In this document: positions 1 through 7,938 of the stretch, piece by piece | How positions within the stretch are numbered: position 1 is the first letter of the stretch | Layout of the letters: every line of letters starts with the position of its first letter | Assembly: GCA_030040395.1 (NCBI GenBank) | Contig: JASHTU010000589.1 | Location: 1-15,949, forward strand | Length of the DNA stretch: 15,949 nucleotides | Direction of reading: 5' to 3' | Source of the DNA: Acidobacteriaceae bacterium | GTDB taxonomy: Bacteria; Acidobacteriota; Terriglobia; Terriglobales; Acidobacteriaceae | Translations under genes and position numbers: made by a program | The notes under the pieces: model-generated | Database searches by the model: none | Seen by the model: only the letters and a program-made list of their open reading frames with translations | What the model was told of the DNA's origin: nothing

Positions 1-1113
1 CGGGAGATGGCTCCCGACCAGCCGGGGGTGGCGGAAAAACTGCGCGACGCTTTGTCGGAGATGGACGAATCCGACCTGGACAACTATGTGCAACGAACCG
101 CGGATTGGCTGCGGAGCGGGATCAACCCCAACTCGAACGGAACGGAGGGGCAGATTGCGCAAGGGCTGCAAAAGCTGTCGCAGGAGTTGCAGCAAGCGGA
201 TAGCGCGATGGCCCAAGCCAAGCCGGGACAGCAAGGCGCGGGGCAGCAGGGAAGCGAGAGCGCGGCTCTCAACCAGGTGGAAAGATTGCGTAACGAACTC
301 GAAGCCATGGCGCGCGCGCAGGGAGGGAACAACGGGCAGCCAGGGCAGAACGGGCAAAACCGCAACGGGCAGAATGGCCGACAGGCGAGCAATGACGGAC
401 GGTTAAGCCGGAATGGAGGGCAGCCAGGCCAGAATGGGCAGAACGGCCAGCAGCAGGGATGGGCGATGAATCCGCAGCCGTTAGGGCGGCCGGGGCAGGG
501 CTCGAACCAAGGTTCGAACCAGGGCTCAAATCAGGGCTCAAATCAAGGCGCAAATCAGGGCGCAAATCAGGGCGCGAACCGGGGCGGCGGCGCGCAGGCC
601 GGCGGGGATTTAGGCAATTGGACGCGTGGCGGCGCGCGAGGCGACGTGCGCAACGGCATGAGCGGCGATACGCGCGCGGGCGGCGGCGCAGTGGACGGCA
701 CGCTGTGGGGAAACTTCGATACGGGCAACAACACTCCTCGCGCACGGGGACAGCAGCAGGGCGTGCCTACCGACGCCTCGGGCAATCCCGCCGACTCGGA
801 GCGCTTCATCGACCAGGGAATGCGCGAACTGAACCAGTTACGGCAAATGGTGCAGGACGACCCGCAGGCCGCGAAACAGGTTGAGGAGATGGAGCGGCAA
901 ATGCAGCGGCTGGATCCCAGCCGTTTTCCCGGCAACCCGGCGATGGTGGAACAAATGCACCGGGAGTTGCTCGGATCGGTGGACCAGCTGGAGCTTCAGC
1001 TACAGCACGACAACGCCGCGACCGACGCACGGACCGGGAAGCCGTACACAGTTCCCGCCGGGTATCAGGAATCGGTGGCCGACTATTACCGGCGACTGAG
1101 CAAGAACCCGTAA
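1..1113 (+). CDS. DUF4175-like Gln/Asn/Gly-rich protein, 3' part only
   Basis: The reading frame is open from base 1, so this is the C-terminal part (370 codons) of a larger gene cut by the window edge. The ATG at 7 has no usable Shine-Dalgarno sequence in view and is probably internal. The first ~70 residues (GVAEKLRDALSEMDESDL, then a Trp-Leu-Arg-x-Gly segment and a GLQKLSQELQQA helix) resemble the helical region of DUF4175-type proteins, which are large and membrane-anchored at the N-terminus; that anchor would lie outside the window. Residues ~75-270 are low complexity, with NGQ/QPGQNGQ runs and a GSNQ/GANQ tandem array. A final helical part follows (RFIDQGMRELNQLRQMVQDD, then a second amphipathic helix) and the protein ends YYRRLSKNP. 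The function is unknown; envelope association is an inference from the family. It converges on the next gene with only 12 bp between the stops and no clear terminator. Family assignment is from recollection and moderately sure; that the gene is real is well supported by the structured ends. Confidence 0.7.
   Translation, partial: REMAPDQPGVAEKLRDALSEMDESDLDNYVQRTADWLRSGINPNSNGTEGQIAQGLQKLSQELQQADSAMAQAKPGQQGAGQQGSESAALNQVERLRNELEAMARAQGGNNGQPGQNGQNRNGQNGRQASNDGRLSRNGGQPGQNGQNGQQQGWAMNPQPLGRPGQGSNQGSNQGSNQGSNQGANQGANQGANRGGGAQAGGDLGNWTRGGARGDVRNGMSGDTRAGGGAVDGTLWGNFDTGNNTPRARGQQQGVPTDASGNPADSERFIDQGMRELNQLRQMVQDDPQAAKQVEEMERQMQRLDPSRFPGNPAMVEQMHRELLGSVDQLELQLQHDNAATDARTGKPYTVPAGYQESVADYYRRLSKNP
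499..582 (+). repeat. 7-copy 12-bp coding tandem repeat (GSNQ/GANQ)
   Basis: Seven consecutive 12-bp units, in frame with the surrounding gene, encode GSNQ four times, GANQ twice and GANR once. Units at 547 and 559 are identical and the others differ by one to a few bases, consistent with recent slippage or duplication plus drift. The array lies in the low-complexity middle of the DUF4175-like protein, which also has QPGQNGQ repeats near 336-372 and 418-456. Copy number may vary between strains. Confidence 0.9.
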
Positions 1114-1125
1114 GCGCGTGGCCGA

Positions 1126-2016
1126 TTATCGGGGCTTGCTCTGCCCGTTGGGCTGCTGGCCGTTCTGGGTGATGTCCTGGCCGTTGTAGAGGATGGTGGT
1201 GGTCGATCCGAAGCGCTTATATTCGGCATATTTCACGGTTTCGCGGATATGGACGTCCTGGTCCATGTAGCCGTTGCCGCCGGCGAAGTGGAGAATGCCT
1301 TCGCCCTTGGTGTAGACAGGGAACCAGTAGTGGCCGTCGATCTGTTGCCGCCAGGTAATGAAAGGCGGGTGCAGGTCGGAGCCTCCGCGCTTGGTGTCAT
1401 CGGGAACCATGCGCCCGTCGGTGACAACGATCAGCAGCCCTTGTGCGTCCACCCATACGCGACCCAGGAAACGGCGATTTTTCTTGTCGATAATTTTGGG
1501 GGTGACGTCGAAAACGTAGCAGTCAACCTGGTCGATTTGCTGCCGGCCGATGTATTTGACGTCGTATTGGGAAAGATTCTCCGGGGTGAGGACGAATTGG
1601 TAATTGTGCTCAATGTCCTGTAAGTCAGAGGGCATCATGATAATGCGGGTGAGGGAGTTGGGGGGCGCATAGACGACTTTATCGAGGCGCGCGCCATTAG
1701 GGCTGAAGATGACATCGTCCACCTCGTACCACTGGCCGTCGACTTTATTCGTGTCGTCGTCGATGGTCTCGACGCTGGCGGTGCGGCGGTAGGTATAGTG
1801 GTCGAGGGCCTGCTGGTATTCCGTTTCCTTGGCGGCAAACTGGTTGATAATCTGGTCAACCGGAATGGAAGGCGGGGTGAGCTGCATGGGCCCGAAACCC
1901 GAGTCGAGCGGCATGGGCGTGAAGGTATTCTTGTCCTGTGCTGAAGCGGGCAGCGCGCAGGCAACTGCCACAAACAAAAGGATCCACCATCGCACAGCTT
2001 GGCATCGCATGGCCAC
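1126..2016 (-). CDS. Secreted LolA-like (outer-membrane lipoprotein-sorting-like) protein
   Basis: The protein has a clear signal peptide: basic start, hydrophobic core WWILLFVAVACAL, then PASA before Gln-Asp as the likely signal peptidase I site. The mature ~270 residues look like an all-beta fold of the LolA/outer-membrane lipoprotein-sorting type as seen in Acidobacteria: a CYVFDVTPK strand, RRFLGRVWVDAQGLLIVVTD, then WRQQIDGHYWFPVYTKGEG and a C-terminal VKYAEYKRFGSTT strand. The tail is Gln/Asn-rich. A GTG at 2025 would extend the frame by three residues, but the Shine-Dalgarno sequence AAAGGAG (2025-2031) overlaps it. GTG at 2016 sits 8 bp after AGGAG and is the better start; ATG at 2010 is also possible. 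There is no lipobox cysteine at the cleavage site, so a soluble periplasmic protein is likely. The exact ligand is unknown; transport or sensing of lipid or lipoprotein is only a family-level inference. It is divergent from the kinase-like gene at 2275. Confidence 0.75.
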   Translation of the reverse strand: MAMRCQAVRWWILLFVAVACALPASAQDKNTFTPMPLDSGFGPMQLTPPSIPVDQIINQFAAKETEYQQALDHYTYRRTASVETIDDDTNKVDGQWYEVDDVIFSPNGARLDKVVYAPPNSLTRIIMMPSDLQDIEHNYQFVLTPENLSQYDVKYIGRQQIDQVDCYVFDVTPKIIDKKNRRFLGRVWVDAQGLLIVVTDGRMVPDDTKRGGSDLHPPFITWRQQIDGHYWFPVYTKGEGILHFAGGNGYMDQDVHIRETVKYAEYKRFGSTTTILYNGQDITQNGQQPNGQSKPR

Positions 2017-2118
2017 GGGTTTCACTCCTTTCGGAATTCGTACCTTGGGGAAGGGCCGGAGGAATGACCCATTAGAAGATCATACCCCTCTGGAACTTTA
2101 GACGCAGGGGATAGGATG

Positions 2119-2132
2119 TCTGACACGTCAGA
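2119..2132. promoter_or_regulatory. Palindrome in divergent intergenic region, candidate operator
   Basis: The sequence TCTGACACGTCAGA is two perfect 6-bp half-sites (TCTGAC/GTCAGA) around a 2-bp centre. It lies between the divergent LolA-like gene (start ~2016) and the kinase-like gene (start 2275), where a shared transcription-factor site would be expected. A possible minus-strand -10 (TATGAT, 2079-2084) lies between the palindrome and the LolA-like gene, but I see no good -35. A second weaker inverted repeat, AGCATA (2169-2174) with TATGCT (2192-2197), is closer to the kinase-like gene. The regulator is unknown. Confidence 0.35.
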
Positions 2133-2274
2133 GCACCGCAGTTCGGAAGAATTTGCCTCGGCAGGGAGAGCATAGGACCTACCGGGGCCTGTATGCTGTT
2201 GTCGCGCAGCCAAACCTGGCCTCCGCGGGCGGAAATCGTGACCTTGGTTCGCCGCCGCGGGCCAGGGAGGGAAA

Positions 2275-4320
2275 TTGATAACCTCCATGCCCGATTATTA
2301 TCACGAGCCCGCGCTGGTGCTGACCGCGCTTCTTTTGCCGGCCTTCGGGTATCTCTACCTGCGCTTTCGCGACGCCCGCACCCTGCTGTGGTTCCTGGGC
2401 TTTTTCTTCGCCATTGCGGCGATGGTCTTGCTCTATACCGTGAGTCCGCAGGTCTTTTCGGCGGGAATGCACCCGTGGGTGCAAGCCGCCGGCGAGGCGT
2501 CGTTTCAAATCAGCTCCGCCCTGTTTCTGGGCTCGTTGTCGCCGGTGGTCTTTCGCCTGGGTCGGCTGCACGTGCTCTACGTGATTCCGTACACGGTTCC
2601 GCTGGTTATCTATTCGATACTCCTGTACGGCGTCTTTGGCGGCGTCACTCCCCATGGAGGATGGTTTCTGCTCTTGTTCGGGCTAGGCTCGATCAGCTTT
2701 GCCGCCGCGTTGTTATGGGGCTTGGTCAAGCGATCCTTGCCGCGAGGGCTGGGTTTTTCCTTCAGCGCCGCGTTGGGCGGCGTGGCCTTCTGGGTCTTTT
2801 TTGAGCTTGGCCCGGCGCGAGCGCTCAATTTCGTTGAGAGCGCCAACCTGGTGATGACCGCGCTGATCCTGAGTTTCGTTTTCCGGCGATTTTCTCCCGG
2901 CGTGGCGTTGAGCATAATGGGTTTCCTGGCCTGGTCGCTTTCCGCATTGCAGATGGTTCCCTCGATCGTGCGCGATGCGCCGCTCGACGTGTCGTTGTTG
3001 CGGATCATCGTGATGGGCAAAGTGGTTGCGGCGATGGGCATGATCTTGCTGGCGCTTGAAGACGAACTGGCCCTGAACAAGGCGGCCAGTGAACGCGAGC
3101 GGCGGGCGCGCCGGGAACTCGAAGCCTATGCGAAGCTGATACTGCCCAGGCGAAGGGTGGAGGACTTTGACCGGCAGGGAGCGGAGATTTGCGAAACGGT
3201 GGTGACACACAGCCGTTTCAGTCAGGCGGCGTTGTTGTTGCACGGCGCGGGCCGGTACCGCGTGGCGGGGTTTGCGGGGATGGGCGCGGCCACCGCCAAG
3301 GCGCTCGACGAACTGGCCGGCCGGATTCCGGCGACGGGATTCCTAACGCCGCTTCTTGCGCCGCCGGCCGTGGAGCAGAGCCAGACCGTGCGCCTGGATC
3401 TGACCCCCTGGCTGCGGCCCGGCGACGATCTAAAGCACCTGGGACTGACATCGGTGTTTGCCGTGCCTATGATCAACCGCGCGGAGAACGAGGGCGCGCT
3501 GCTGCTGGCTGGAATGCGGGCGATGCGGACGGGGCGCGGTGAAGAACCGCTGCGCCCCGACGACGTGTTGCCGATTGAGATGCTGACAGCGCGGCTGCAG
3601 GCCACCCGCAGCCAGACAATGCTGTTCGAGAAGCTGGTTGATTCAGAGAAGTTCGGCCATCTGGGCCAATTGGCGGCCAGTGTGACGCAGCAGTTGAACA
3701 ATCCGCTGACCGTGATTCTGGGCTATGCCTCGTTGCTGGACGAAACCGCCACGCTCGATCCTCAGGATCGCAAGGGCGTGGAGTCAATTCTGATCGAAGC
3801 ACGGCACATGCGGTCCACGCTGGAGAGCCTGTCGCGCATTGCCCGGCCCAACAGCGACGAACTGGCTGCGGTCTCGGTTACAGAGTTGCTGGCGGATTTG
3901 GAGGAGTTGCACCGCGCGGAGTTTCTGCAACGTTCCATCGAGTTCCGGTTGAACATTGCTCCGGCGCTGCCGAGGGTGCTGTGCAGCGCGCAGCAGTTGC
4001 GGCAGGCCGTGCGGCAATGCCTGCAGTTCGCCATCGAGGCAGTGGAGAGCCCTGCCGCGGCGCCGGACGTGCCCAAAACGATCCGCCTGGAAGCCGCATG
4101 CGAAGACAGCCTGGTGCAGATCCTGGTGGCGCACTCGGGCCCTGGATTCCTCAATCCGGAGCGCGCTTTCGATCCCTACCTGTTCCCGCAGGACGGCCGA
4201 GGGTCGAGCATGGGTTTGAGCCTGTGCGCAACCATTTTGCGTGACAACAACGGCCGCGCCTCAGCCGTGAACTTCGAGCCCCGTGGCGCAGCCATCATTC
4301 TGGAGTTGCAGGCGGCATGA
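2275..4320 (+). CDS. Membrane histidine-kinase-like protein with degenerate catalytic motifs
   Basis: 681 residues. Residues ~10-262 form about eight or nine hydrophobic helices, a multi-pass sensor module. A basic coiled linker (~265-290) leads to a GAF-like domain (~290-440) and a HisKA/HATPase_c-like C-terminus (~455-680). The C-terminus is clearly kinase-derived: FGHLGQLAASVTQQLNNPL matches the usual GQLxAxxAHELNNPL, and GPGF, AFDPYLF and SSMGLSLCATIL match the later ATP-lid motifs. The critical residues are changed: Gln472-Gln473 replace His-Glu of the H-box, Gln581 and Phe585 stand where N-box asparagines are expected, and His620 replaces the Asp of DxGxG. Autophosphorylation therefore looks impossible; a sensor or scaffold pseudokinase role is inferred. 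The TTG start at 2275 follows AGGGAGG (2264-2270) by 4 bp; the ATG at 2287 is the alternative but is 16 bp away. No response-regulator gene is adjacent. The alignment was made by eye. Confidence 0.85.
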   Translation: MITSMPDYYHEPALVLTALLLPAFGYLYLRFRDARTLLWFLGFFFAIAAMVLLYTVSPQVFSAGMHPWVQAAGEASFQISSALFLGSLSPVVFRLGRLHVLYVIPYTVPLVIYSILLYGVFGGVTPHGGWFLLLFGLGSISFAAALLWGLVKRSLPRGLGFSFSAALGGVAFWVFFELGPARALNFVESANLVMTALILSFVFRRFSPGVALSIMGFLAWSLSALQMVPSIVRDAPLDVSLLRIIVMGKVVAAMGMILLALEDELALNKAASERERRARRELEAYAKLILPRRRVEDFDRQGAEICETVVTHSRFSQAALLLHGAGRYRVAGFAGMGAATAKALDELAGRIPATGFLTPLLAPPAVEQSQTVRLDLTPWLRPGDDLKHLGLTSVFAVPMINRAENEGALLLAGMRAMRTGRGEEPLRPDDVLPIEMLTARLQATRSQTMLFEKLVDSEKFGHLGQLAASVTQQLNNPLTVILGYASLLDETATLDPQDRKGVESILIEARHMRSTLESLSRIARPNSDELAAVSVTELLADLEELHRAEFLQRSIEFRLNIAPALPRVLCSAQQLRQAVRQCLQFAIEAVESPAAAPDVPKTIRLEAACEDSLVQILVAHSGPGFLNPERAFDPYLFPQDGRGSSMGLSLCATILRDNNGRASAVNFEPRGAAIILELQAA

Positions 4321-4321
4321 C

Positions 4322-4338
4322 AGCCGCCAAAGGCGGTT
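4322..4338 (+). terminator. Short hairpin just after the kinase-like gene, weak terminator candidate
   Basis: Directly after the TGA stop, CCGCC-AAA-GGCGG forms a 5-bp GC stem, extendable by a G-T and an A-T pair. Only TT follows, so there is no proper U-tract. It could stabilise the 3' end or terminate weakly. The 289 bp between this gene and the next start at 4610 otherwise hold only unconvincing short reading frames (23 and 28 codons). Confidence 0.3.
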
Positions 4339-4609
4339 CCCATAGCTTGGCGCAAGCGGCCGGCGCGCGGGGTTGGTTTGGCTTCGGTAAATTAGGTCCC
4401 CATGGATGCGGCGCAGAGCCGGAGAAGTGTGAAACGAAGGCGGCGCGTTGATGGAAAAGAGGTCAGGACACGTAGACAAAAATTGGGCCGATATCATCAA
4501 ACATGGAACGCGAATACGGTGAGTACGCGAAGGCGGTGACCGCGACGGCTCAAGAATGCCTCTTTGGCAAGCCGCCTCCGGCCCTGTGACTCTTCCCGGA
4601 GGGTTTCTC

Positions 4610-6442
4610 ATGATCCGGCGGCTGCGCGCGCTCGGATGGAGTGGAAAGCTGGCGCTTCTGGGCGTAGCAGAGTGCGCAGCTTGGGTTTCGGGCGCGCGGG
4701 CGCAAGCCACGCCGCCGGGGCCGGCGTTGAAGGCCCCGATCTTTGTCTATGACAGCGGCGCGGCCCCGGATGGGCATTCCGCCGATGCTCTCGCAAATAA
4801 TGAGGAAGCCATGCGTGAGCTAGCCGAGGCGGTGAGGCTCGAGCGGGTCGGGGTGCGCTGGGACGGCTTCATGATGGATGGGCAGTGGTTTGCGCCGGAT
4901 GGCGGTTACCGCGTGTGGCGCGCGGAGGCATGGCCCAAAGGACCGGAGACGTGGATCCAGCAGTGCCGCGCCCACGGCATTCCGCCGGGGCTTTGGTTTG
5001 CGACCAACACGCTGGACGGGATGAGCGCGGCGACGGCGTGGAAAGATTCGCTGGAGAGCGACGGCCGCGCCATGTCGATGTTCGAGGGTGGATTCCTGAC
5101 GGATTTCATGGCGGTGCTGCAGCAGTGGTATGACCGCGGTGTGCGCATCTTCGGATTGGGTTTGGTGGACCTGGCGGCGGTCACAACCGAGGGGGCGGCG
5201 ACGCTGAGCAGGGAAGAAATCAGGGTGCGCAACGCCGCGGCGCTAGGGAAGGCGCTTGAGGAATTTCGGAAAAGGAATCCGGCGGCGGTGCTGCTGGTGG
5301 TGGAGAAGCCGGGGCTGGGCGCCAGCGGGAGCAAGGAACCTGGGATGACGGGGGGGCTGGCTGCCCTGGGCGGGCTTGGCGTCTTCGACCTGGTTTCAAC
5401 CGGACCGGCGCCAACCGCCGATGCGCCGGAGGTGAGCCTCCAGAGGTCGCTCGACATTTCGACCGATGCAGCGGTGCGGCGGCTGGAACGGTCGGGGATT
5501 CCGCTGGCGCGGATCGAGTCGCCGGGCCTGGTGCTAGGCCGAGCCGGCAACGCGGCGGGCGGAAATGCCGATTCTGCGCGCGACAGTGACCACGATCTTC
5601 CGCGCGACCGGGGAAGGGGGGCGTGGAAGGGCTCACTGCTGTTGGAGCTGGCGCGCGGCGGCCGGGTGGATGCGGTGCGCGGCGATCTGGAGCTGATCCG
5701 GGATGGGGACGCATTTTGGATGGCGCGCGCGCAGAGGCTCTTTATCGGCCTGGAGGCGCGGGGCGGGATGGACAGCTTTGGCGGCGCGCCCGACGGCGAC
5801 CAGGCGTACGGCTTTGCGGGCGTAACCGCGCGCGGCGCCATATACGTGGCCGTCAATCCGGGCCAGGCAATGGCCACGCTGACCATGCCCGAGGCCGCGG
5901 CGAGCGCTCCAGGCCGCGTGCAGTTCCGCGACGCTGGGTTTGCGCCGCGCCTCAGTGGAAATAAGCTCACACTGGGACCGGGCGAGATGGCGATGGTGGG
6001 CTATGGCGTCTTCGCCCAACCGCGCTTCAACTTCGGAGTGCAGGAGGAGGTGGTGATTCCGAAGTCGATCGAGCCGGTTCCCGCCCAATTTCAAGCCACT
6101 CGACCGGGGGTGATTGAGGCCGATATCGAACCGCCCATGTACGGAGAGCTGCGCGTGGTCATGCGCCGGCGCGCCCCGCAGGGCTCGGGCCGCACCGCGC
6201 CGGGCGACGCGCGGCAGAGCGGCGGACCGAGGGACGAAACGATTACTATCGAGGCCACGCAAAACGGGCGGACCATCCCGATGCGCGTGGACGAGGACGC
6301 GCTAGCGTGGAGCGGCATTCACTGGGCGGTGGTGGAGATCGATGTGAACGACCTGACGCCGGGACTATCGGTGCGAGTCCAGTTCCGCGCGAATGAGGAT
6401 GCTGACAAGCTTGTGGGCAGCGCGTACCAGGTGGAGTATTAG
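4610..6442 (+). CDS. Secreted clan GH-D (alpha-galactosidase)-like protein, possibly inactive
   Basis: 610 residues from the ATG at 4610, chosen because GGAGGG (4598-4603) precedes it by 6 bp and a signal peptide follows (MIRRLRALGWSGK, a hydrophobic stretch, then GARAQA). The frame is open upstream to an ATG at 4556, which has no such site. The core (~30-420) reads as a clan-D TIM barrel: VGVRWDGFMMDGQWF, GIPPGLWFATNT, WYDRGVRIFGLGLVDL, then SLQRSLDISTDAAVRRLE and WKGSLLLELARGG. A beta-rich C-terminal part follows, ending with a second beta region (~490-610). Clan-D enzymes carry the nucleophile Asp in a strand-4 motif such as FKxD or YLKYD. Here the matching segment reads FGLGLVD, with Gly184 at the expected Asp position. 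Either the enzyme is inactive, perhaps a binding protein, or my register is wrong. Substrate unknown; alpha-galactosides are inferred from fold and from the GH27 gene nearby. Confidence 0.65.
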   Translation: MIRRLRALGWSGKLALLGVAECAAWVSGARAQATPPGPALKAPIFVYDSGAAPDGHSADALANNEEAMRELAEAVRLERVGVRWDGFMMDGQWFAPDGGYRVWRAEAWPKGPETWIQQCRAHGIPPGLWFATNTLDGMSAATAWKDSLESDGRAMSMFEGGFLTDFMAVLQQWYDRGVRIFGLGLVDLAAVTTEGAATLSREEIRVRNAAALGKALEEFRKRNPAAVLLVVEKPGLGASGSKEPGMTGGLAALGGLGVFDLVSTGPAPTADAPEVSLQRSLDISTDAAVRRLERSGIPLARIESPGLVLGRAGNAAGGNADSARDSDHDLPRDRGRGAWKGSLLLELARGGRVDAVRGDLELIRDGDAFWMARAQRLFIGLEARGGMDSFGGAPDGDQAYGFAGVTARGAIYVAVNPGQAMATLTMPEAAASAPGRVQFRDAGFAPRLSGNKLTLGPGEMAMVGYGVFAQPRFNFGVQEEVVIPKSIEPVPAQFQATRPGVIEADIEPPMYGELRVVMRRRAPQGSGRTAPGDARQSGGPRDETITIEATQNGRTIPMRVDEDALAWSGIHWAVVEIDVNDLTPGLSVRVQFRANEDADKLVGSAYQVEY

Positions 6443-6828
6443 CCCGGGTCCCCATGGCGCCGATCCGCTAACAGAAACGATGGGAATGAGCTGATTCTTC
6501 GGTAGGATTTATCGATTTCTGCGTTCTCGTTGGCTTTGGAGAGAGTTTGGGCGGCTTTCCTGGTGAGATCCTGTCGGGTTCAGGCTGCTTCCGGGCAGAA
6601 TAGCCGAGCAAAGGCCCATTATGCACGAGTGTCCATCGTCCGCAGTCCCGAAGTCCGATCTCCCGCAGGCTGAACTCGGATAAGCGCCATGAAACTTTCG
6701 GTGCGATAGGCCGAAGGATATAGCAGCTTAACCTGCTTTTCTAGCGTTCCCGACAGGCTTGTCGCAAATGCAATAAAATCAGCAGATCTGGAAAAACTAA
6801 AGAAAAGCAGGCGGGGCAAATTCACCGA
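6443..6828. other. Intergenic region before the diguanylate cyclase
   Basis: 386 bp without a convincing gene. Base composition becomes visibly more balanced from about 6470 onward than in the GC-rich genes on either side, and this continues through the diguanylate cyclase gene. A minus-strand frame at 6619-6912 runs into the downstream gene and has no recognisable features. I see no tRNA, no clear promoter and no transposase remnant. Confidence 0.5.
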
Positions 6829-7938
6829 ATGGAGCAATTTCTCCAAGCGGCTGGCGAGGAGGACGCAATTTTGATTTCCATCAAGAAGTTTCTTGATTTG
6901 GAGCGACCGCAAACTGGTAAAACTCGTAGTGCAGTTATCGAACGCGCTGATGATCTGCTCTCAGTAATTGAAAGCTACCGAACAGTCATCCGCTTGTTCG
7001 GGAAGAACGTTTCCCTCGACGGATCTGCACATAGTATCGAGCTGGACAGGAAACTAGACGAAGTGGATCACAGCCTCGCAGCGGAACCGACCGCCGCCTG
7101 CGTGAAGAAGTGCGAAGCCAGGATTCAATCCGACATCCAGGGATGGGGGAAGCGCGTCGCAGACGACTCAAAGAAAAAGGCTGAAGAAGTCAGGGAGTTC
7201 TTGCTCGCGCTTGCCGGGACTGCAGAGGCGATTGACAAGCGCGACAAGAACTACACTACGCAATTCAGCCAACTGGCGGGGCATCTGGAAAAAATCGGCA
7301 ATCTGAATGACCTTTCACAGATTCGAGCCAAGCTGGGACAAGAGGTATCTGACCTCAAACTGAGTGTCGAGCAAATGGCCAAGGAGAACACCAATCTGGT
7401 TGCAAAGCTAAAGAATGAAGTCTCGTCGTACGAATCAAGACTCAAGTGTGCTGAGGATCTTGCATCGACAGATGAATTGACAGGCGCCGCCAATCGTCGA
7501 GGGATAGAGTCCTTTATCCTCTCGAACATGGCCAAGAGCTCGAATTTCACCGTCGTGATTCTCGACCTCAACAAATTCAAAGCCATCAACGATAGATTTG
7601 GCCATGTCGTCGGCGACGAAATTCTTAAGCAATTCGCGAGTGGGCTTCGCTCCAACACGCGCGAGCAGGACCTGGTCGGCCGGTGGGGCGGAGACGAGTT
7701 TATCATCGTGATGACTTGCGGCGAATCCAGCGCTCGCTCGATGCTGGGCAGGGTTAAGGGCAATGTCTTTACGCGTTATATGCTTCGAAATGACGACAGT
7801 AACTTTCTCAGTCCCATCTATGTTGATGCGTCAAGTGGGGTCGCTGAATGGCAATCCGGGGAGACAATTCAACAGCTCATTGGTCGAGCGGATGCGGAGA
7901 TGTACAAGAACAAGGAAGGAGCGCATCAGCTACGATAA
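6829..7938 (+). CDS. Diguanylate cyclase, cytosolic, with helical N-terminal domain
   Basis: 369 residues. The C-terminal GGDEF domain (~210-369) makes cyclic di-GMP from two GTP. It has the STDELTGAANRRGIE entry motif, the DLNKFKAINDRFGHVVGD segment, an intact GGDEF signature (Gly287-Phe291 in RWGGDEF) and an intact inhibitory RxxD site (Arg278-Asp281), five residues before the signature as usual. The N-terminal ~205 residues are helical and charged, including EVREFLLALAGTAEAIDKRD and a coiled coil before the GGDEF domain, resembling helical input modules of soluble diguanylate cyclases. No membrane segment or signal peptide is present, so it acts in the cytoplasm. ATG 6829 is the only standard start after the in-frame TAG at 6742; its ribosome-binding site is weak (AGGCGGGG, about 10 bp upstream). 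Codon third positions are less G/C-rich than in neighbours, which may indicate transfer. No effector or phosphodiesterase is nearby. Confidence 0.93.
   Translation: MEQFLQAAGEEDAILISIKKFLDLERPQTGKTRSAVIERADDLLSVIESYRTVIRLFGKNVSLDGSAHSIELDRKLDEVDHSLAAEPTAACVKKCEARIQSDIQGWGKRVADDSKKKAEEVREFLLALAGTAEAIDKRDKNYTTQFSQLAGHLEKIGNLNDLSQIRAKLGQEVSDLKLSVEQMAKENTNLVAKLKNEVSSYESRLKCAEDLASTDELTGAANRRGIESFILSNMAKSSNFTVVILDLNKFKAINDRFGHVVGDEILKQFASGLRSNTREQDLVGRWGGDEFIIVMTCGESSARSMLGRVKGNVFTRYMLRNDDSNFLSPIYVDASSGVAEWQSGETIQQLIGRADAEMYKNKEGAHQLR

Noticed and set aside
4503..4589. 28-codon forward frame just upstream of the clan-D-like gene, possible leader peptide
   Set aside because: No Shine-Dalgarno sequence and no attenuator-like structure; the length is within chance.
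4906..5970. 354-codon minus-strand frame inside the clan-D-like gene
   Set aside because: Ser/Pro/Arg-rich translation typical of an antisense shadow; the + strand gene has a signal peptide, a ribosome-binding site and fold motifs.
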